From positions 1 through 47,137 of the forward strand of contig CANIFC010000004.1 in NCBI GenBank assembly GCA_947466695.1: a DNA stretch of 47,137 nucleotides, in the 5' to 3' direction. The position numbers and the translations under genes were made by a program. The notes beneath the pieces are model-generated. The model was not told where the DNA came from and searched no databases. It worked only from the letters and a program-made list of their open reading frames with translations. The DNA comes from Oxalobacteraceae bacterium (GTDB taxonomy: Bacteria; Pseudomonadota; Gammaproteobacteria; Burkholderiales; Burkholderiaceae_D). Position 1 is the stretch's first letter. Every line of letters starts with the position of its first letter. Shown here piece by piece: positions 1-8,780 of the stretch.

Positions 1-151
1 CGCTCTCAAAGGTACCGTGACTTTTTCCAGTATCTTCACTTCAGCGACTGCAGGAGTGGTACTGGCATGCTTGACACAGCCAAACATCGCACAACTCACA
101 GCGGCGACAAAAAAAGGTGTTCCTGACTGTTTTTTTGAGATAATTTTGCAT
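1..151 (-). CDS. Lipoprotein N-terminus, partial, apparently frameshifted
   Basis: The gene runs off the left edge. ATG at 151 has GGAG five bases upstream. The frame from it encodes MQNYLKKTVRNTFF and then leaves a sensible path, stopping at 43-41 after a Cys-rich tail (36 aa in all). Dropping one base from the 7-T run (109-115, gene sense) joins the start to the frame VAAVSCAMFGCVKHAST, which stays open to base 1. The result is a textbook lipoprotein signal: KK, a hydrophobic core, then a Gly-Cys lipobox. I infer a surface or periplasmic lipoprotein that is frameshifted, phase-variable, or affected by a sequencing error. The alternative is a genuine 36-aa peptide with six cysteines. Function is unknown. 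Confidence 0.4.
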
Positions 152-471
152 CATGACTCCGGGCTAAAATAAATACTCATGAATAACGCTGGCAAAAAAT
201 TTGCGCAGGCGTCCGGTCGGGACGGCTTGCCGGTATCTATTACGCTGCAATAAAGCAGCGGATCGTCATTAAGTGACAACTTTTTGATATGACGCCATAT
301 CAAAAGATAAATCACTCAGAGATAAAAAAATAAAACCGATTGCTTTCCAAAACCTAAAAATTCATAAAAAAATTAATAAAAAAATTATGTTTTTTTACAA
401 TATTCGTACTATAAAACATTTTGTTAAAATGTCAATAAATTAATTTTTAATCAGGGGAAACAGCATAATAT

Positions 472-507
472 TGATTTTATGAGTGATTTTATGAGTGATT
501 TTATGAG
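472..507. repeat. Three perfect tandem copies of a 12-bp unit
   Basis: The unit TGATTTTATGAG occurs at 472-483, 484-495 and 496-507 with no mismatch. Because 12 is a multiple of three, the repeat encodes MSDF units within a small ATG frame (479-538) that ends in TGA. A purine-rich AGGGGA at 453-458 lies about 20 bases before the first ATG, too far for a normal ribosome site. Slippage is the likely origin. Confidence 0.85.
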
Positions 508-661
508 CCAGCCTTTTCAAGTATTTAGCCCCGGCTGAAATGCTCGGCAATTTTTGCTTACCCTTCTTGCTTATCCGTGACGGTACTTTTTTGCCCTGGC
601 TCTCATCAAGGCTTTTAATCTCGCATTGAAAACAGGCAACTCACAGAGCCTGGCTCCATGT

Positions 662-690
662 CCTTCGTCATGTTACGGCGAAGGCTCTTT
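662..690 (+). terminator. Possible stem-loop terminator, plus strand
   Basis: CCTTCG (662-667) pairs with CGAAGG (679-684) around an 11-base loop and is followed by CTCTTT. The stem is short and the tail weak, and no clear plus-strand gene lies upstream apart from the small repeat-containing frame. This is a weak call. Confidence 0.2.
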
Positions 691-750
691 AAGCAAACGT
701 CCAGGGTGGCGAAGATGTGCGCCTTGAGCTTGGAAGAGAGAGGTAAACGC

Positions 751-785
751 AAAAAAACCGGCTTCTGTGCAATGCAGAAACCGGT
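751..785 (-). terminator. Rho-independent terminator of icmF
   Basis: ACCGG-c-TTCTG (757-767) pairs with CAGAA-a-CCGGT (775-785). Read on the minus strand, the stem is followed by seven T residues (complement of 751-757). It lies about 90 bases past the icmF stop codon, the expected arrangement for a factor-independent terminator. Confidence 0.85.
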
Positions 786-874
786 CCTTGTTGGCGCAAA
801 TTGTGCGGCAAGCCAGTGCTATCGGATCAATTCAAGATAGGCGTGGACTTTTTGTGAAGCGAACCGCTCCCGGC

Positions 875-3800
875 TTACATATTGCGCCGGTACTGTCCGC
901 CCACCTCAAACAGCGCCGTCGTAATCTGACCCAGCGAACAGACACGTGCCGCATCCATCAGTTTGGCGAACACGTTTTCATCGTTGATAGCCGCTTCCTG
1001 CAGCGCTGCCAGGGCCAGTGGTGCGGCCTCGGCGTGACGGCTGTGGAAGTCAGCCAGACGGCTTAGTTGCGATTGTTTTTCCGCCTCGGTGGAACGCGCC
1101 AGCTCAATTTTTTGCGCTACCTCGCCCTGCTTGGGATTGCGGAAGGTATTGACGCCGATGATAGGCAGGCTGCCATCATGCTTCATGTGCTCGTAGTGCA
1201 TCGACTCTTCTTGAATCTTGCCGCGCTGGTAGCCGGTTTCCATGGCACCGAGCACGCCGCCGCGTTCGGCGATGCGCTCAAATTCCTGCATCACGGCCTC
1301 TTCCAAAAGCTCGGTCAACTCTTCAATGATAAAGCTGCCCTGGATCGGATTTTCATTTTTCGCCAGACCCCATTCACGGTTGATGATGAGCTGGATCGCC
1401 AGCGCACGGCGCACGGATTCGTCCGTCGGCGTCGTGATGGCTTCATCGTAGGCGTTGGTGTGCAGGCTGTTGCAGTTATCGTAGATGGCGATCAAGGCCT
1501 GCAGCGTGGTGCGGATATCGTTGAAGTCGATCTCTTGCGCGTGCAAACTGCGCCCGCTGGTCTGGATATGGTATTTGAGCTTCTGGCTACGGTCATTGGC
1601 ACCATATTTATCCCGCATGGCAATGGCCCAGATACGCCGCGCCACCCGGCCCAGCACCGTGTATTCAGGGTCCATGCCGTTACTGAAGAAAAAGGACAGG
1701 TTGGCGGCGAAATCGTCGATATGCATGCCACGCGCCAGATAGGCTTCGACAAAGGTGAAGCCATTGGAGAGCGTAAAGGCCAGTTGCGAAATCGGGTTGG
1801 CGCCAGCTTCGGCAATATGGTAGCCAGAGATCGAGACCGAGTAGAAATTGCGCACTTGGTGATGCACAAAATATTCCTGAATGTCACCCATGACCTTGAG
1901 CGAAAACTCGGTTGAGAAAATACAGGTATTTTGTCCCTGGTCTTCTTTCAGGATATCGGCCTGTACGGTCCCGCGCACGTTCATCAGCACCCAGGCTTTG
2001 ATCTTGGCCGCTTCGTCAATGGTCGGCTCACGCTTGTTATCGGCGACAAACTTATCCATCTGCTGATCAATGGCGGTGTTCATGAAGAACGCCAGGATGG
2101 TCGGTGCCGGGCCGTTGATGGTCATCGAGACCGAGGTCGCCGGATCGCATAATTCAAAGCCGTCGTAGAGCACTTTCATATCTTCCAGCGTCGCCACGGA
2201 AACGCCGGAATTACCGACCTTGCCGTAGATGTCTGGCCGCAGCGCCGGATCAGCGCCATACAAGGTGACCGAGTCAAAAGCGGTCGAGAGACGCTTGGCG
2301 GGCATGCCTTGCGAGACCAGCTTGAAACGCTTATTGGTGCGGAACGGATCACCCTCGCCGGCAAACATACGGGTCGGGTCTTCACCTTCGCGCTTGAAGG
2401 CAAACACACCGGCAGTGAACGGAAACGAGCCCGGGACATTTTCCAGCATCAGCCAGCGCAAAATTTCGCCATGATCGACGAAGCGCGGCAAGGCGACCTT
2501 GCGGATCTTGGTGCCGGACATGGTGAGTTGGGTGAGCTGCGTACGGATTTCCTTGTCGCGGATCCTGACCACGTATTCGTCACCAGCATAAGCCGTCTGC
2601 ATATCGGGCCACATGGCGACCAGTTTTTTGGCTTCGGCGTCGAGATGATTATCGCGCTGGGCGATGAGCTGATCGAGGCTGGCAAATAGTTCACCGGGTC
2701 CGCTGCCGGTGTTGGCTTTGGCCAGCATACGGCGGGTTTCCTGCAGCTGCTGCCGCTCACGCGCCAGTATGACCTGCTTGCCGGTACGCTTGTGATAGTG
2801 GCGGATGGTGTCGGCAATTTCCGCCAGATAGCGGCTGCGCGCCGGTGGCACAATGACGTTTTTACCGCTGGAAAATTTACTCTTGACGATGCCAAGCTTG
2901 CTTGGTACCAGCGCCAGGCCATGTTCAGCCAGTGCCGGCAATATGCCCTGATACAAGGCAGTGACACCATCATCATTGAAGCGCGACGCTTGCGTGCCGT
3001 AGACCGGCATGTCCTCAGACTTCTGGCTCCACAGTTCGCGGTTGCGCTGATACTGCTTGGCGACATCGCGCAAGGCGTCGAGCGAGCCTTTACGGTCAAA
3101 TTTGTTGATGGCGATGAAATCGGCAAAATCGAGCATGTCGATTTTTTCCAGTTGCGACGGCGCGCCAAACTCTGGCGTCATCACGTACATCGACAAATCG
3201 ACATGCGGCACGATGGCGGCATCACCCTGGCCGATACCGGAGGTCTCGACGATCACCAGGTCAAACCCGGCTACCTTGCAGGCGGCGATCACGTCCGGCA
3301 GGGCTTGCGAAATTTCCGAGCCCGCCTCGCGCGTGGCCAGCGAGCGCATGAAAACCTTGAGCGGCCCCTTCCACGGGTTGATCGCATTCATGCGAATCCG
3401 GTCACCGAGCAAGGCACCGCCCGATTTACGACGTGATGGATCGATCGAAATGAGCGCAATATTGAGCTGGTCGTTCTGGTCCAGACGTATGCGCCGGATC
3501 AGCTCATCGGTCAGCGACGACTTGCCCGCGCCGCCGGTTCCGGTAATGCCCAGCACCGGTATCTTGCATACATCTGCCGCCAGGTGCAGCGACTTCAATA
3601 AGGCCGGCGCGACCTTCTGGTTTTCCAGCGCTGTAATCAACTGCGATAGCGGACGATGCCGGGCAACCATCTCCGGCTCTTGCAGGCTTTTCAGATTCGC
3701 CGGAGCGAAACCGGAAAGATCGATATCGCAGGCCTGGATCATCGACAGGATCATCCCGACCAGGCCCAGCCGCTGGCCGTCTTCCGGACTAAAAATACGG

Positions 3801-4174
3801 CTGACACCGTAGGCATGCAACTCGGCAATCTCTTCCGGCACGATCACGCCGCCACCGCCACCATAGACCTTGATGTGCTCGCCGCCACGTTGCCGCAGCA
3901 GGTCGATCATGTATTTGAAATACTCAACATGCCCGCCCTGATAGCTGGAAATGGCGATCCCCTGCGCATCTTCCTGCAACGCGGCAGTGACGATTTCTTC
4001 CACCGAACGGTTGTGCCCGAGATGGATCACCTCGGCACCATTGGCCATCAGGATGCGGCGCATGATATTAATCGAGGCGTCATGGCCGTCAAACAGAGAA
4101 GCGGCTGTAATGAAGCGCACCTTGTTGGCGGGTTTGTATTCGGTCAGCTTTTGGGCTACGGACAAGTCGGTCAT
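875..4174 (-). CDS. icmF: Fused isobutyryl-CoA mutase IcmF
   Basis: Adenosylcobalamin enzyme (1099 aa) that interconverts isobutyryl-CoA and n-butyryl-CoA. Family members also isomerise isovaleryl-CoA and pivalyl-CoA. Domain order: B12-binding domain (about 20-150; DGHDAS with His31 as cobalt ligand), MeaI-type GTPase chaperone (about 205-420; P-loop GTGGAGKS, Lys218), linker, then TIM-barrel mutase (about 550-1099). Two substrate residues separate it from methylmalonyl-CoA mutase: Phe604 (in RMFAGEGDP) replaces Tyr, and Gln748 (in DQGQNT) replaces Arg. I chose ATG 4174 because GAGGAAG precedes it; an in-frame TTG at 4246 would add 24 unconserved residues. A LiuR-type palindrome lies 92 bp upstream and a terminator follows, so it is probably monocistronic. 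Confidence 0.96.
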   Translation of the reverse strand: MTDLSVAQKLTEYKPANKVRFITAASLFDGHDASINIMRRILMANGAEVIHLGHNRSVEEIVTAALQEDAQGIAISSYQGGHVEYFKYMIDLLRQRGGEHIKVYGGGGGVIVPEEIAELHAYGVSRIFSPEDGQRLGLVGMILSMIQACDIDLSGFAPANLKSLQEPEMVARHRPLSQLITALENQKVAPALLKSLHLAADVCKIPVLGITGTGGAGKSSLTDELIRRIRLDQNDQLNIALISIDPSRRKSGGALLGDRIRMNAINPWKGPLKVFMRSLATREAGSEISQALPDVIAACKVAGFDLVIVETSGIGQGDAAIVPHVDLSMYVMTPEFGAPSQLEKIDMLDFADFIAINKFDRKGSLDALRDVAKQYQRNRELWSQKSEDMPVYGTQASRFNDDGVTALYQGILPALAEHGLALVPSKLGIVKSKFSSGKNVIVPPARSRYLAEIADTIRHYHKRTGKQVILARERQQLQETRRMLAKANTGSGPGELFASLDQLIAQRDNHLDAEAKKLVAMWPDMQTAYAGDEYVVRIRDKEIRTQLTQLTMSGTKIRKVALPRFVDHGEILRWLMLENVPGSFPFTAGVFAFKREGEDPTRMFAGEGDPFRTNKRFKLVSQGMPAKRLSTAFDSVTLYGADPALRPDIYGKVGNSGVSVATLEDMKVLYDGFELCDPATSVSMTINGPAPTILAFFMNTAIDQQMDKFVADNKREPTIDEAAKIKAWVLMNVRGTVQADILKEDQGQNTCIFSTEFSLKVMGDIQEYFVHHQVRNFYSVSISGYHIAEAGANPISQLAFTLSNGFTFVEAYLARGMHIDDFAANLSFFFSNGMDPEYTVLGRVARRIWAIAMRDKYGANDRSQKLKYHIQTSGRSLHAQEIDFNDIRTTLQALIAIYDNCNSLHTNAYDEAITTPTDESVRRALAIQLIINREWGLAKNENPIQGSFIIEELTELLEEAVMQEFERIAERGGVLGAMETGYQRGKIQEESMHYEHMKHDGSLPIIGVNTFRNPKQGEVAQKIELARSTEAEKQSQLSRLADFHSRHAEAAPLALAALQEAAINDENVFAKLMDAARVCSLGQITTALFEVGGQYRRNM

Positions 4175-4544
4175 GTCTTCCTCAACGGGGTCGGATTTTT
4201 CCTGATCTGGTTTTACCGGGCGAAGCGCTATCCGGCAAAGTCTCAATGTGAGTAACCAAGTTATATGACGTTAACGTAAACGTCAATATCAATCTGCAAA
4301 AATAGCACGATCAGCTTCCATGAAACTGACAACAAGAACAAAACAGAAAAAATGCACCGCCATCAGGCGCGAAATGCCGGAAAACGGTCATCAGGGGAAA
4401 GAAAGTGCGAGCTCGATATTGCCGGAAGCAAGATTGAGCTGATGTTGGCGATCCTGGCGCAGGTCACGTCAGATACAGACGTAATTGCGACTGCCAAGTC
4501 CCTAAGTCCATCTGTGTAAGGACACAGGCGAATGTTGAAGCCAA
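4175..4544. other. Intergenic region upstream of icmF
   Basis: This holds the promoter side of icmF, with the 20-bp palindrome at 4266-4285. A 63-codon minus-strand frame (4363-4554) overlaps the 3' end of the LysR gene and has no recognisable features. No terminator for the LysR gene is obvious. Confidence 0.6.
4266..4285. promoter_or_regulatory. Candidate LiuR operator upstream of icmF
   Basis: TGACGTTAACGTAAACGTCA is an 18/20 palindrome lying 92 bp before the icmF start. It is identical, base for base, to the site at 35812-35831 beside liuR, and shares 16 bases with the site before liuR (36330-36349). Assignment to LiuR is inferred from this sharing and from the family's known role in branched-chain amino acid catabolism. 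Confidence 0.8.
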
Positions 4545-5426
4545 TTAAATCCACTCATCTGGAAAGGCAGTTTTAAGAAACTCCATGAACGCCTTGACCT
4601 TCGCGCTTGCAAAGCGCCGCGACGCATGGAGAACCCAGAGCTCAGATGGCTGATCTGTTAAAGTTCCCCAACACACAAGCCTCCCCGCTGCCAAGTCTTC
4701 CGCCACAAGTAGCCGGGGAAGCTTGGCCGCGCCGATTCCGGTAAGCACTGCGTCGCGGATCATTGTGAGCGCAGGAAGTTCAAGGACCGGTTGAGTTTGA
4801 ATTTCGAGATCGGGAGGCCCGGAGATTTGCCAGACGGATTTGTTCCGGACCGAGTTCCTGACAACCACAGGAACGGGCTTCTGGTCAGGCGACCCAAGGA
4901 TATTTCGATGACCAATAAATGATGGCGCGGCAACCAATAAAAGCTGGTCGCGGACAAAGCAGCGCCCCACAAGCTCCGAGTCTGGCTCCGGGTTGATCCG
5001 TATGACAAGGTCATAGCCTTCGCTCACCAGATCCACAGCGCGATCATCCATCGTCACTTCAAGCGTTACCTCGGGGTAAGCCATGCTGAATTTGGCAGCG
5101 AGTTGTCCCATCAACATTTGTCCAAATAGCGTTGGCACATTGACCCGCAACCGCCCACGGGGTTGCGCGCGTCCATCGCGCAATGTGTCTGCCACCGCAG
5201 CGATTTCAGTGAGTGGCCCGGCCGTGCGCGAGAAAAGCAACTCCCCTTCCTCCGTTAAGTGAACCGCCCTTGCGCCGCGCTCAAACAGGCGTACTCCCAA
5301 GCTTGCCTCAAGCTCCATCACTTTGCGCGACAAGCTCGCTTTTGGTCTGCCGCTCGTACGACTGGCCTGCGCAAAGCCACCGTTCGAGGCTACGAGGACA
5401 AAGTCGGATAAGTCATCAAGATTCAC
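4545..5426 (-). CDS. LysR-family transcriptional regulator
   Basis: 293 aa with the family layout: winged helix-turn-helix in the first ~60 residues (QASRTSGRPKASLSRKV region) and a periplasmic-binding-protein-like effector domain from about 90 to the end. The start is GTG at 5426, preceded by GGAACG. It is transcribed divergently from the NmrA-type gene at 5552, the usual arrangement for a LysR protein and its target. A perfect 15-bp palindrome (5442-5456) lies between them. The effector is unknown. Its best neighbours by type are regulators of quinone or aldehyde stress reductases, but that is inference. Confidence 0.92.
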   Translation of the reverse strand: MNLDDLSDFVLVASNGGFAQASRTSGRPKASLSRKVMELEASLGVRLFERGARAVHLTEEGELLFSRTAGPLTEIAAVADTLRDGRAQPRGRLRVNVPTLFGQMLMGQLAAKFSMAYPEVTLEVTMDDRAVDLVSEGYDLVIRINPEPDSELVGRCFVRDQLLLVAAPSFIGHRNILGSPDQKPVPVVVRNSVRNKSVWQISGPPDLEIQTQPVLELPALTMIRDAVLTGIGAAKLPRLLVAEDLAAGRLVCWGTLTDQPSELWVLHASRRFASAKVKAFMEFLKTAFPDEWI

Positions 5427-5441
5427 AATCGTTCCATTTTC

Positions 5442-5456
5442 GAGACGTTACGTCTC
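5442..5456. promoter_or_regulatory. Perfect palindrome in LysR/NmrA divergent promoter
   Basis: GAGACGT-T-ACGTCTC is a perfect 7-1-7 inverted repeat just 16 bp upstream of the LysR GTG and about 95 bp upstream of the NmrA-type ATG. Its position suits an operator through which the LysR protein controls its own gene and the divergent reductase. It contains the T-N11-A spacing typical of LysR sites. Confidence 0.6.
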
Positions 5457-5551
5457 ATACTAGAGTCTTGTGTCGTTTTTTTCAATACCTAATAATAGGA
5501 AGGTAATCTACTTCGCCGATGACGGCGCTCACTTTTAACAAGGATTCTTTC

Positions 5552-6442
5552 ATGACAATTCTCGTCACCGGCGGCACTGGCACAGTTGGTTCTCACTTGC
5601 TGAGGCAACTTTCAGATAAGGACGTTTCGGTTCATGCCCTGACCCGCGACTCACACAAAGCGAATTTCCCCAGCGGCGTCATTGCGGTAACTGGAGACAT
5701 GCTCGACGTGGAATCCATGCGCAAGGCACTGACTGGAGTGAGCTCGCTCTTCCTGCTCAACGCCGTCTCACCCCAGGAACTGACCCAGGCGCTGCTGACG
5801 CTGACGCTCGCGCGGGAGGCCGGCATCGAGCGTGTCGTCTACCTCTCTGTTTTTAACGGGGAAGCGTTCACCAATGTTCCGCACTTCACGGCGAAATATA
5901 CAGTCGAGAGGATGATCGAACAGTTCGATATTCCTGCCACTATTTTGCGGCCAAACTGCTTTATGCAAAACGATGCGCTGTTTTTTAAGGATGCGCTTCT
6001 CGGGCCGGGTCTTTATCCGTTCCCTATCGGCGACAAAGGCGTATCGATGGTCGACGCGCGTGATATTGCCGAGATTGCCGCATTTGCCCTGCTGCAGCGC
6101 GAGCGTGCGCCCCAGGCATTACCCCGTGAGGTCATCAATGTGGTCGGACCCGAGGCATTGACAGGTGCCGGTATCGCGGGCATATGGTCCAAACTTCTCA
6201 ATAAACCTGTGACATATACCGGCAGTGAGACCGCGCCATTTGAACAGCAGCTTGCGCAACATGCGCCAAACTGGCTGGCTATGGATATGCGATTGATGCT
6301 CGACCGCTTCGTATCGGACGGAATGATTGGCACCACAAGCGACGTAGAGAAAATGACGCACATCCTCGGCAGACAACCTCGCTCATATGCCAATTTCGCA
6401 GCCGAAACTCTGGCGCAATGGAACGAACATCATGCTGTGTAA
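5552..6442 (+). CDS. NmrA-like NAD(P)-binding oxidoreductase
   Basis: 296 aa, atypical short-chain dehydrogenase fold of the NmrA/NAD(P)H:quinone reductase-2 type. The Rossmann motif TGGTGTVGSHLL is at residues 7-18, and DMLDVES and the RPNCFMQN segment match this family. The Tyr-x-x-x-Lys catalytic pair of classical SDRs is not obvious, so it may be a redox sensor or quinone reductase. ATG 5552 is preceded by AAGGA; an upstream in-frame ATG at 5519 has no ribosome site. It is divergent from the LysR gene and overlaps the next gene by 11 bases, so the two form an operon. Confidence 0.88.
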   Translation: MTILVTGGTGTVGSHLLRQLSDKDVSVHALTRDSHKANFPSGVIAVTGDMLDVESMRKALTGVSSLFLLNAVSPQELTQALLTLTLAREAGIERVVYLSVFNGEAFTNVPHFTAKYTVERMIEQFDIPATILRPNCFMQNDALFFKDALLGPGLYPFPIGDKGVSMVDARDIAEIAAFALLQRERAPQALPREVINVVGPEALTGAGIAGIWSKLLNKPVTYTGSETAPFEQQLAQHAPNWLAMDMRLMLDRFVSDGMIGTTSDVEKMTHILGRQPRSYANFAAETLAQWNEHHAV

Positions 6443-6977
6443 CCCGGACGCAATCCTGTCATTCTGGTTTCAAGAGATCACTCCAAAACAATGGTGGGGG
6501 AAATCGCCTGAACTTGACCAGTTGATTACCCGAAGGTTCGGGGCCGTGCACAAATCGGCTGCTGATTGCGAACTATTTGCCTGGCGTGAGACCGCCCGTG
6601 GTCGATTAGCCGAAATCTTGGTACTGGACCAGTTTTCACGTAACATTTACCGGGAACTGGCAACAGCCTTCACCTGCGACCCATTGGCCTTGGCATTAGC
6701 GCAAACTGCGGTCGCAGTCCAGGCAGACAGGGAACTGGACGTACAAGAACGCTCGTTTTTATACATGCCATTTATGCACAGCGAGTCACCGGCAATACAC
6801 GCAGTGGCAATGACACTTTTTGATACTCCAGGCTTAGACAGCGGTTTGGATTTCGAAAGAAAACACAAGGAGATCATCGATCGCTTTGGCCGTTTTCCAC
6901 ATCGCAATACCCTGTTGGGCCGAAAATCCACTCCGGAGGAACTTGAGTTTCTCAATACGTCCGGCGCATCCTTTTAA
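6432..6977 (+). CDS. DUF924 family protein
   Basis: 181 aa, about the usual size of DUF924 proteins, soluble and helical. Recognisable family segments are the N-terminal ILSFWFQE, then VLDQFSRNIYR near residue 75, and FLYMPFMHSE near 120. Biochemical function is not established. The ATG at 6432 overlaps the end of the NmrA-type gene (stop 6440-6442), indicating translational coupling. A large stem-loop followed by T runs (7021-7100) closes the operon. Confidence 0.88.
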   Translation: MLCNPDAILSFWFQEITPKQWWGKSPELDQLITRRFGAVHKSAADCELFAWRETARGRLAEILVLDQFSRNIYRELATAFTCDPLALALAQTAVAVQADRELDVQERSFLYMPFMHSESPAIHAVAMTLFDTPGLDSGLDFERKHKEIIDRFGRFPHRNTLLGRKSTPEELEFLNTSGASF

Positions 6978-7395
6978 TTTGCCGATGACTTTTTTTAGAT
7001 ATGGTTAAAGTTCTGAAATGGGGGAAGTTCTAACATTCATATATTCACAAAAAAATATTTGCATGATGGAACTTCCCCTCAATTTTTTTAATTTTTTTCA
7101 ATTTTTTACAAGCCTTGGATAAAAAAGTCGGCATGATTCAGCGCTGACAAGAAATGCCAGAACGGATAGCTACCAAAATTTTGATACAGAGCACTGCTAA
7201 CGGACGGAGCTCGGTTATGCTTGGATAAAATATATCTCTTAAAAACAACAAAACTACTACCGCCGCATGCACAGTTCTTACGACTAAAGTCGTGCAAAAT
7301 GTCAGAATATCAGAACTGTCATCGGCTTTGGACTCCCGCGTTGGTATCAAGGATGAGCCCGATCAAACGCATCACTTTTTTCCGTGAGAATAACC
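6978..7395. other. AT-rich intergenic region before the secreted hydrolase
   Basis: Contains the operon terminator (7021-7100). The remainder (7101-7395) has short overlapping reading frames on both strands, none with recognisable features. It probably holds the promoter of the hydrolase at 7396. Confidence 0.55.
7021..7100 (+). terminator. Long-loop stem followed by T runs
   Basis: GGGGAAGTTC (7021-7030) pairs perfectly with GAACTTCCCC (7069-7078) around a 38-base AT-rich loop, followed by three T-rich blocks up to about 7106. It lies 43 bases past the DUF924 stop codon. The loop is longer than in a classical terminator, so an eroded mobile-element end is a possible alternative. Confidence 0.6.
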
Positions 7396-8220
7396 ATGTC
7401 AAGTCCACTATACCGTTGGGTCGTGATCACTTTATTTGCCCTGGCCAGTGGCGGATCGCCGGCTGTGGCTCAGGAAGTAAAGGCTGGTCTTGCTGATGAA
7501 ATCCCGCTTGGAACGGTTGTAGAAGTTGCTACCCGCGGCGTCATTGTTCCGATGTATGCTGTCTGGAAAAAAGATGCCGTCGCAACCGTTGTGCTGTATT
7601 CCGGCGGTGGTGGTGGTTATGGCAAAATCGGTGAGAACGGTTGGCCTGGCAGCCAAAATTTTCTGATCCGTTCTGCCAGAATATTTGCCGCCCACCCTTT
7701 TAACGTCGTTCTGGTTGGTCGTGCAAGCGACGTACCGGATCTTGATGGCTTTGTCCGTACAGGGGAAAACCACGACCAGGATAATCAGGCGATTTTCCAC
7801 GCGATCAAGATAAAAAGCGCCGCTCCGATCTGGCTTATTGGAACCAGCATGGGGACCATTTCGGTTACCGCTGCTGCCATCAAAAATGGCGGCCCAAACA
7901 TTGCGGGAATTGTGCTTACCTCGTCCGTGACCTCTTCTGCGGTTAAGGGCGCAGTTCCGACCCAAGAGCTGGATAAAATCACCGTGCCGGTACTTGTCGT
8001 CCATCATCAGCGCGATGCCTGCAAAATTTGCACACCGTATGAAGCCAAGAACATGGCGGACAGCATGAAAAACGCCCCAATCAAAAAGACGGTATTGCTT
8101 GATGGCGGATCGGGCCCATCCGGCAATCCTTGCCAGGCACTGCATTATCACGGCTTCATAGGAATGGAAAAGGAAGTTGCTGACCTGATCGCCGCCTGGG
8201 TCAAAAATCCCGCGAAATGA
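7396..8220 (+). CDS. Secreted alpha/beta hydrolase
   Basis: 274 aa with a Sec signal peptide (hydrophobic 8-20, likely cleavage after AVA at 25). The alpha/beta hydrolase elements are visible: nucleophile elbow GTSMG with Ser151, acid Asp207 in HHQRDAC, and His250 or His252 near the C-terminus. Four cysteines in the C-terminal half (CKIC and CQALHYH) could form disulfides in the periplasm. ATG 7396 is preceded by GAGAA; the upstream GTG at 7384 lacks a ribosome site. Substrate unknown. It stands alone, with an insertion-sequence remnant starting about 90 bp downstream. Confidence 0.8.
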   Translation: MSSPLYRWVVITLFALASGGSPAVAQEVKAGLADEIPLGTVVEVATRGVIVPMYAVWKKDAVATVVLYSGGGGGYGKIGENGWPGSQNFLIRSARIFAAHPFNVVLVGRASDVPDLDGFVRTGENHDQDNQAIFHAIKIKSAAPIWLIGTSMGTISVTAAAIKNGGPNIAGIVLTSSVTSSAVKGAVPTQELDKITVPVLVVHHQRDACKICTPYEAKNMADSMKNAPIKKTVLLDGGSGPSGNPCQALHYHGFIGMEKEVADLIAAWVKNPAK

Positions 8221-8310
8221 ATTTCTCCGTGAATTTTATTCTCAAGAACTACCACTCAATTTTTGTCGAATTTTGTGCCAGCCATGGTTAGAAAAATAGA
8301 CGTGACTTAG

Positions 8311-8750
8311 CCTGAGTTTTGCATAAAAAAGGGCAAGAATCCCGTAAGTGATTGATAAAATGTGAGTTATCGAGAAACACACCCATCAACACGAACCGCA
8401 CCTTGCCCGACATGAATTCTAACCCAGAACAGCTCAGATTTGCCGCCATTCCAGGCCATACCATTCGCGCAGATTTTGCCGGCGGCGGCTTGTCGTCCGA
8501 TCTCGGACCTTTGCTATTGCGCGGCATTGATCGTCAGATCGGACTGACCGAGCGCCTCAATGCCGCCGTGCTTGATACCCGCCACGCCAGCTACATCACG
8601 CATTCCCAGCTCGACCTGCTGACCCAGCGCATCTACCAGATCGGCTGCGGCTACGAAGATGGCAACGATTCCAATACCTTGCGCCATGATCCGATGTTCA
8701 AGCTTGGCGCCGGCCGTCTGCCGTTCGATGCCGACACGGCGCTCGCTTCG
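8311..8750 (+). mobile_element. Truncated IS1380-type insertion sequence, left end only
   Basis: The likely left end is CCTGAGTTTTGCA at 8311, followed about 100 bp later by an IS1380-family transposase start. The element loses similarity near 8750, inside the transposase, and no right end is present. The remnant points left-to-right into the 3' end of the glyoxalase-fold gene. Both end coordinates are estimates by eye. Confidence 0.65.
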
Positions 8751-8780
8751 GCGGCAGCAATGTCGTCGGGCCGGGCGTAA
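8412..8780 (+). pseudogene. IS1380-family transposase, N-terminal fragment
   Basis: ATG 8412 begins MNSNPEQLRFAAIPGH. The fragment includes LTQRIYQIGCGYEDGNDSN and the LRHDPMFKLG segment typical of IS1380-type DDE transposases. Family similarity ends after FDADTALAS. The frame then reads about ten codons of unrelated DNA to a stop at 8778-8780. A full protein is over 400 aa; here about 112 family residues remain, and all the DDE catalytic core is missing, so it is inactive. Confidence 0.85.

Larger units (their letters stand above)
155..750. other. Long AT-rich intergenic region
   Basis: There is no convincing gene. The stretch 280-480 is very AT-rich with many A and T runs and could hold promoters. 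It contains a 12-bp tandem repeat (472-507) with a 19-codon reading frame through it (479-538), and a stem-loop at 662-684. The short frame over 658-840 shows no family features. Confidence 0.6.

Noticed and set aside
472-507. CRISPR-like array
   Set aside because: Contiguous 12-bp units with no spacers; the other tandem repeats in the window are also too short and lack spacers.
1067-1915. 282-codon plus-strand frame over icmF
   Set aside because: Antisense to a highly conserved enzyme; no family features. Long antisense frames are expected in GC-rich codon usage.
875-4174. Methylmalonyl-CoA mutase or a separate MeaB GTPase gene
   Set aside because: Domain order with the GTPase in the middle and the Phe604/Gln748 pair fit fused isobutyryl-CoA mutase.
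4363-4554. 63-codon minus-strand frame between LysR and icmF
   Set aside because: Overlaps the LysR 3' end, lacks a ribosome site and any known motif.
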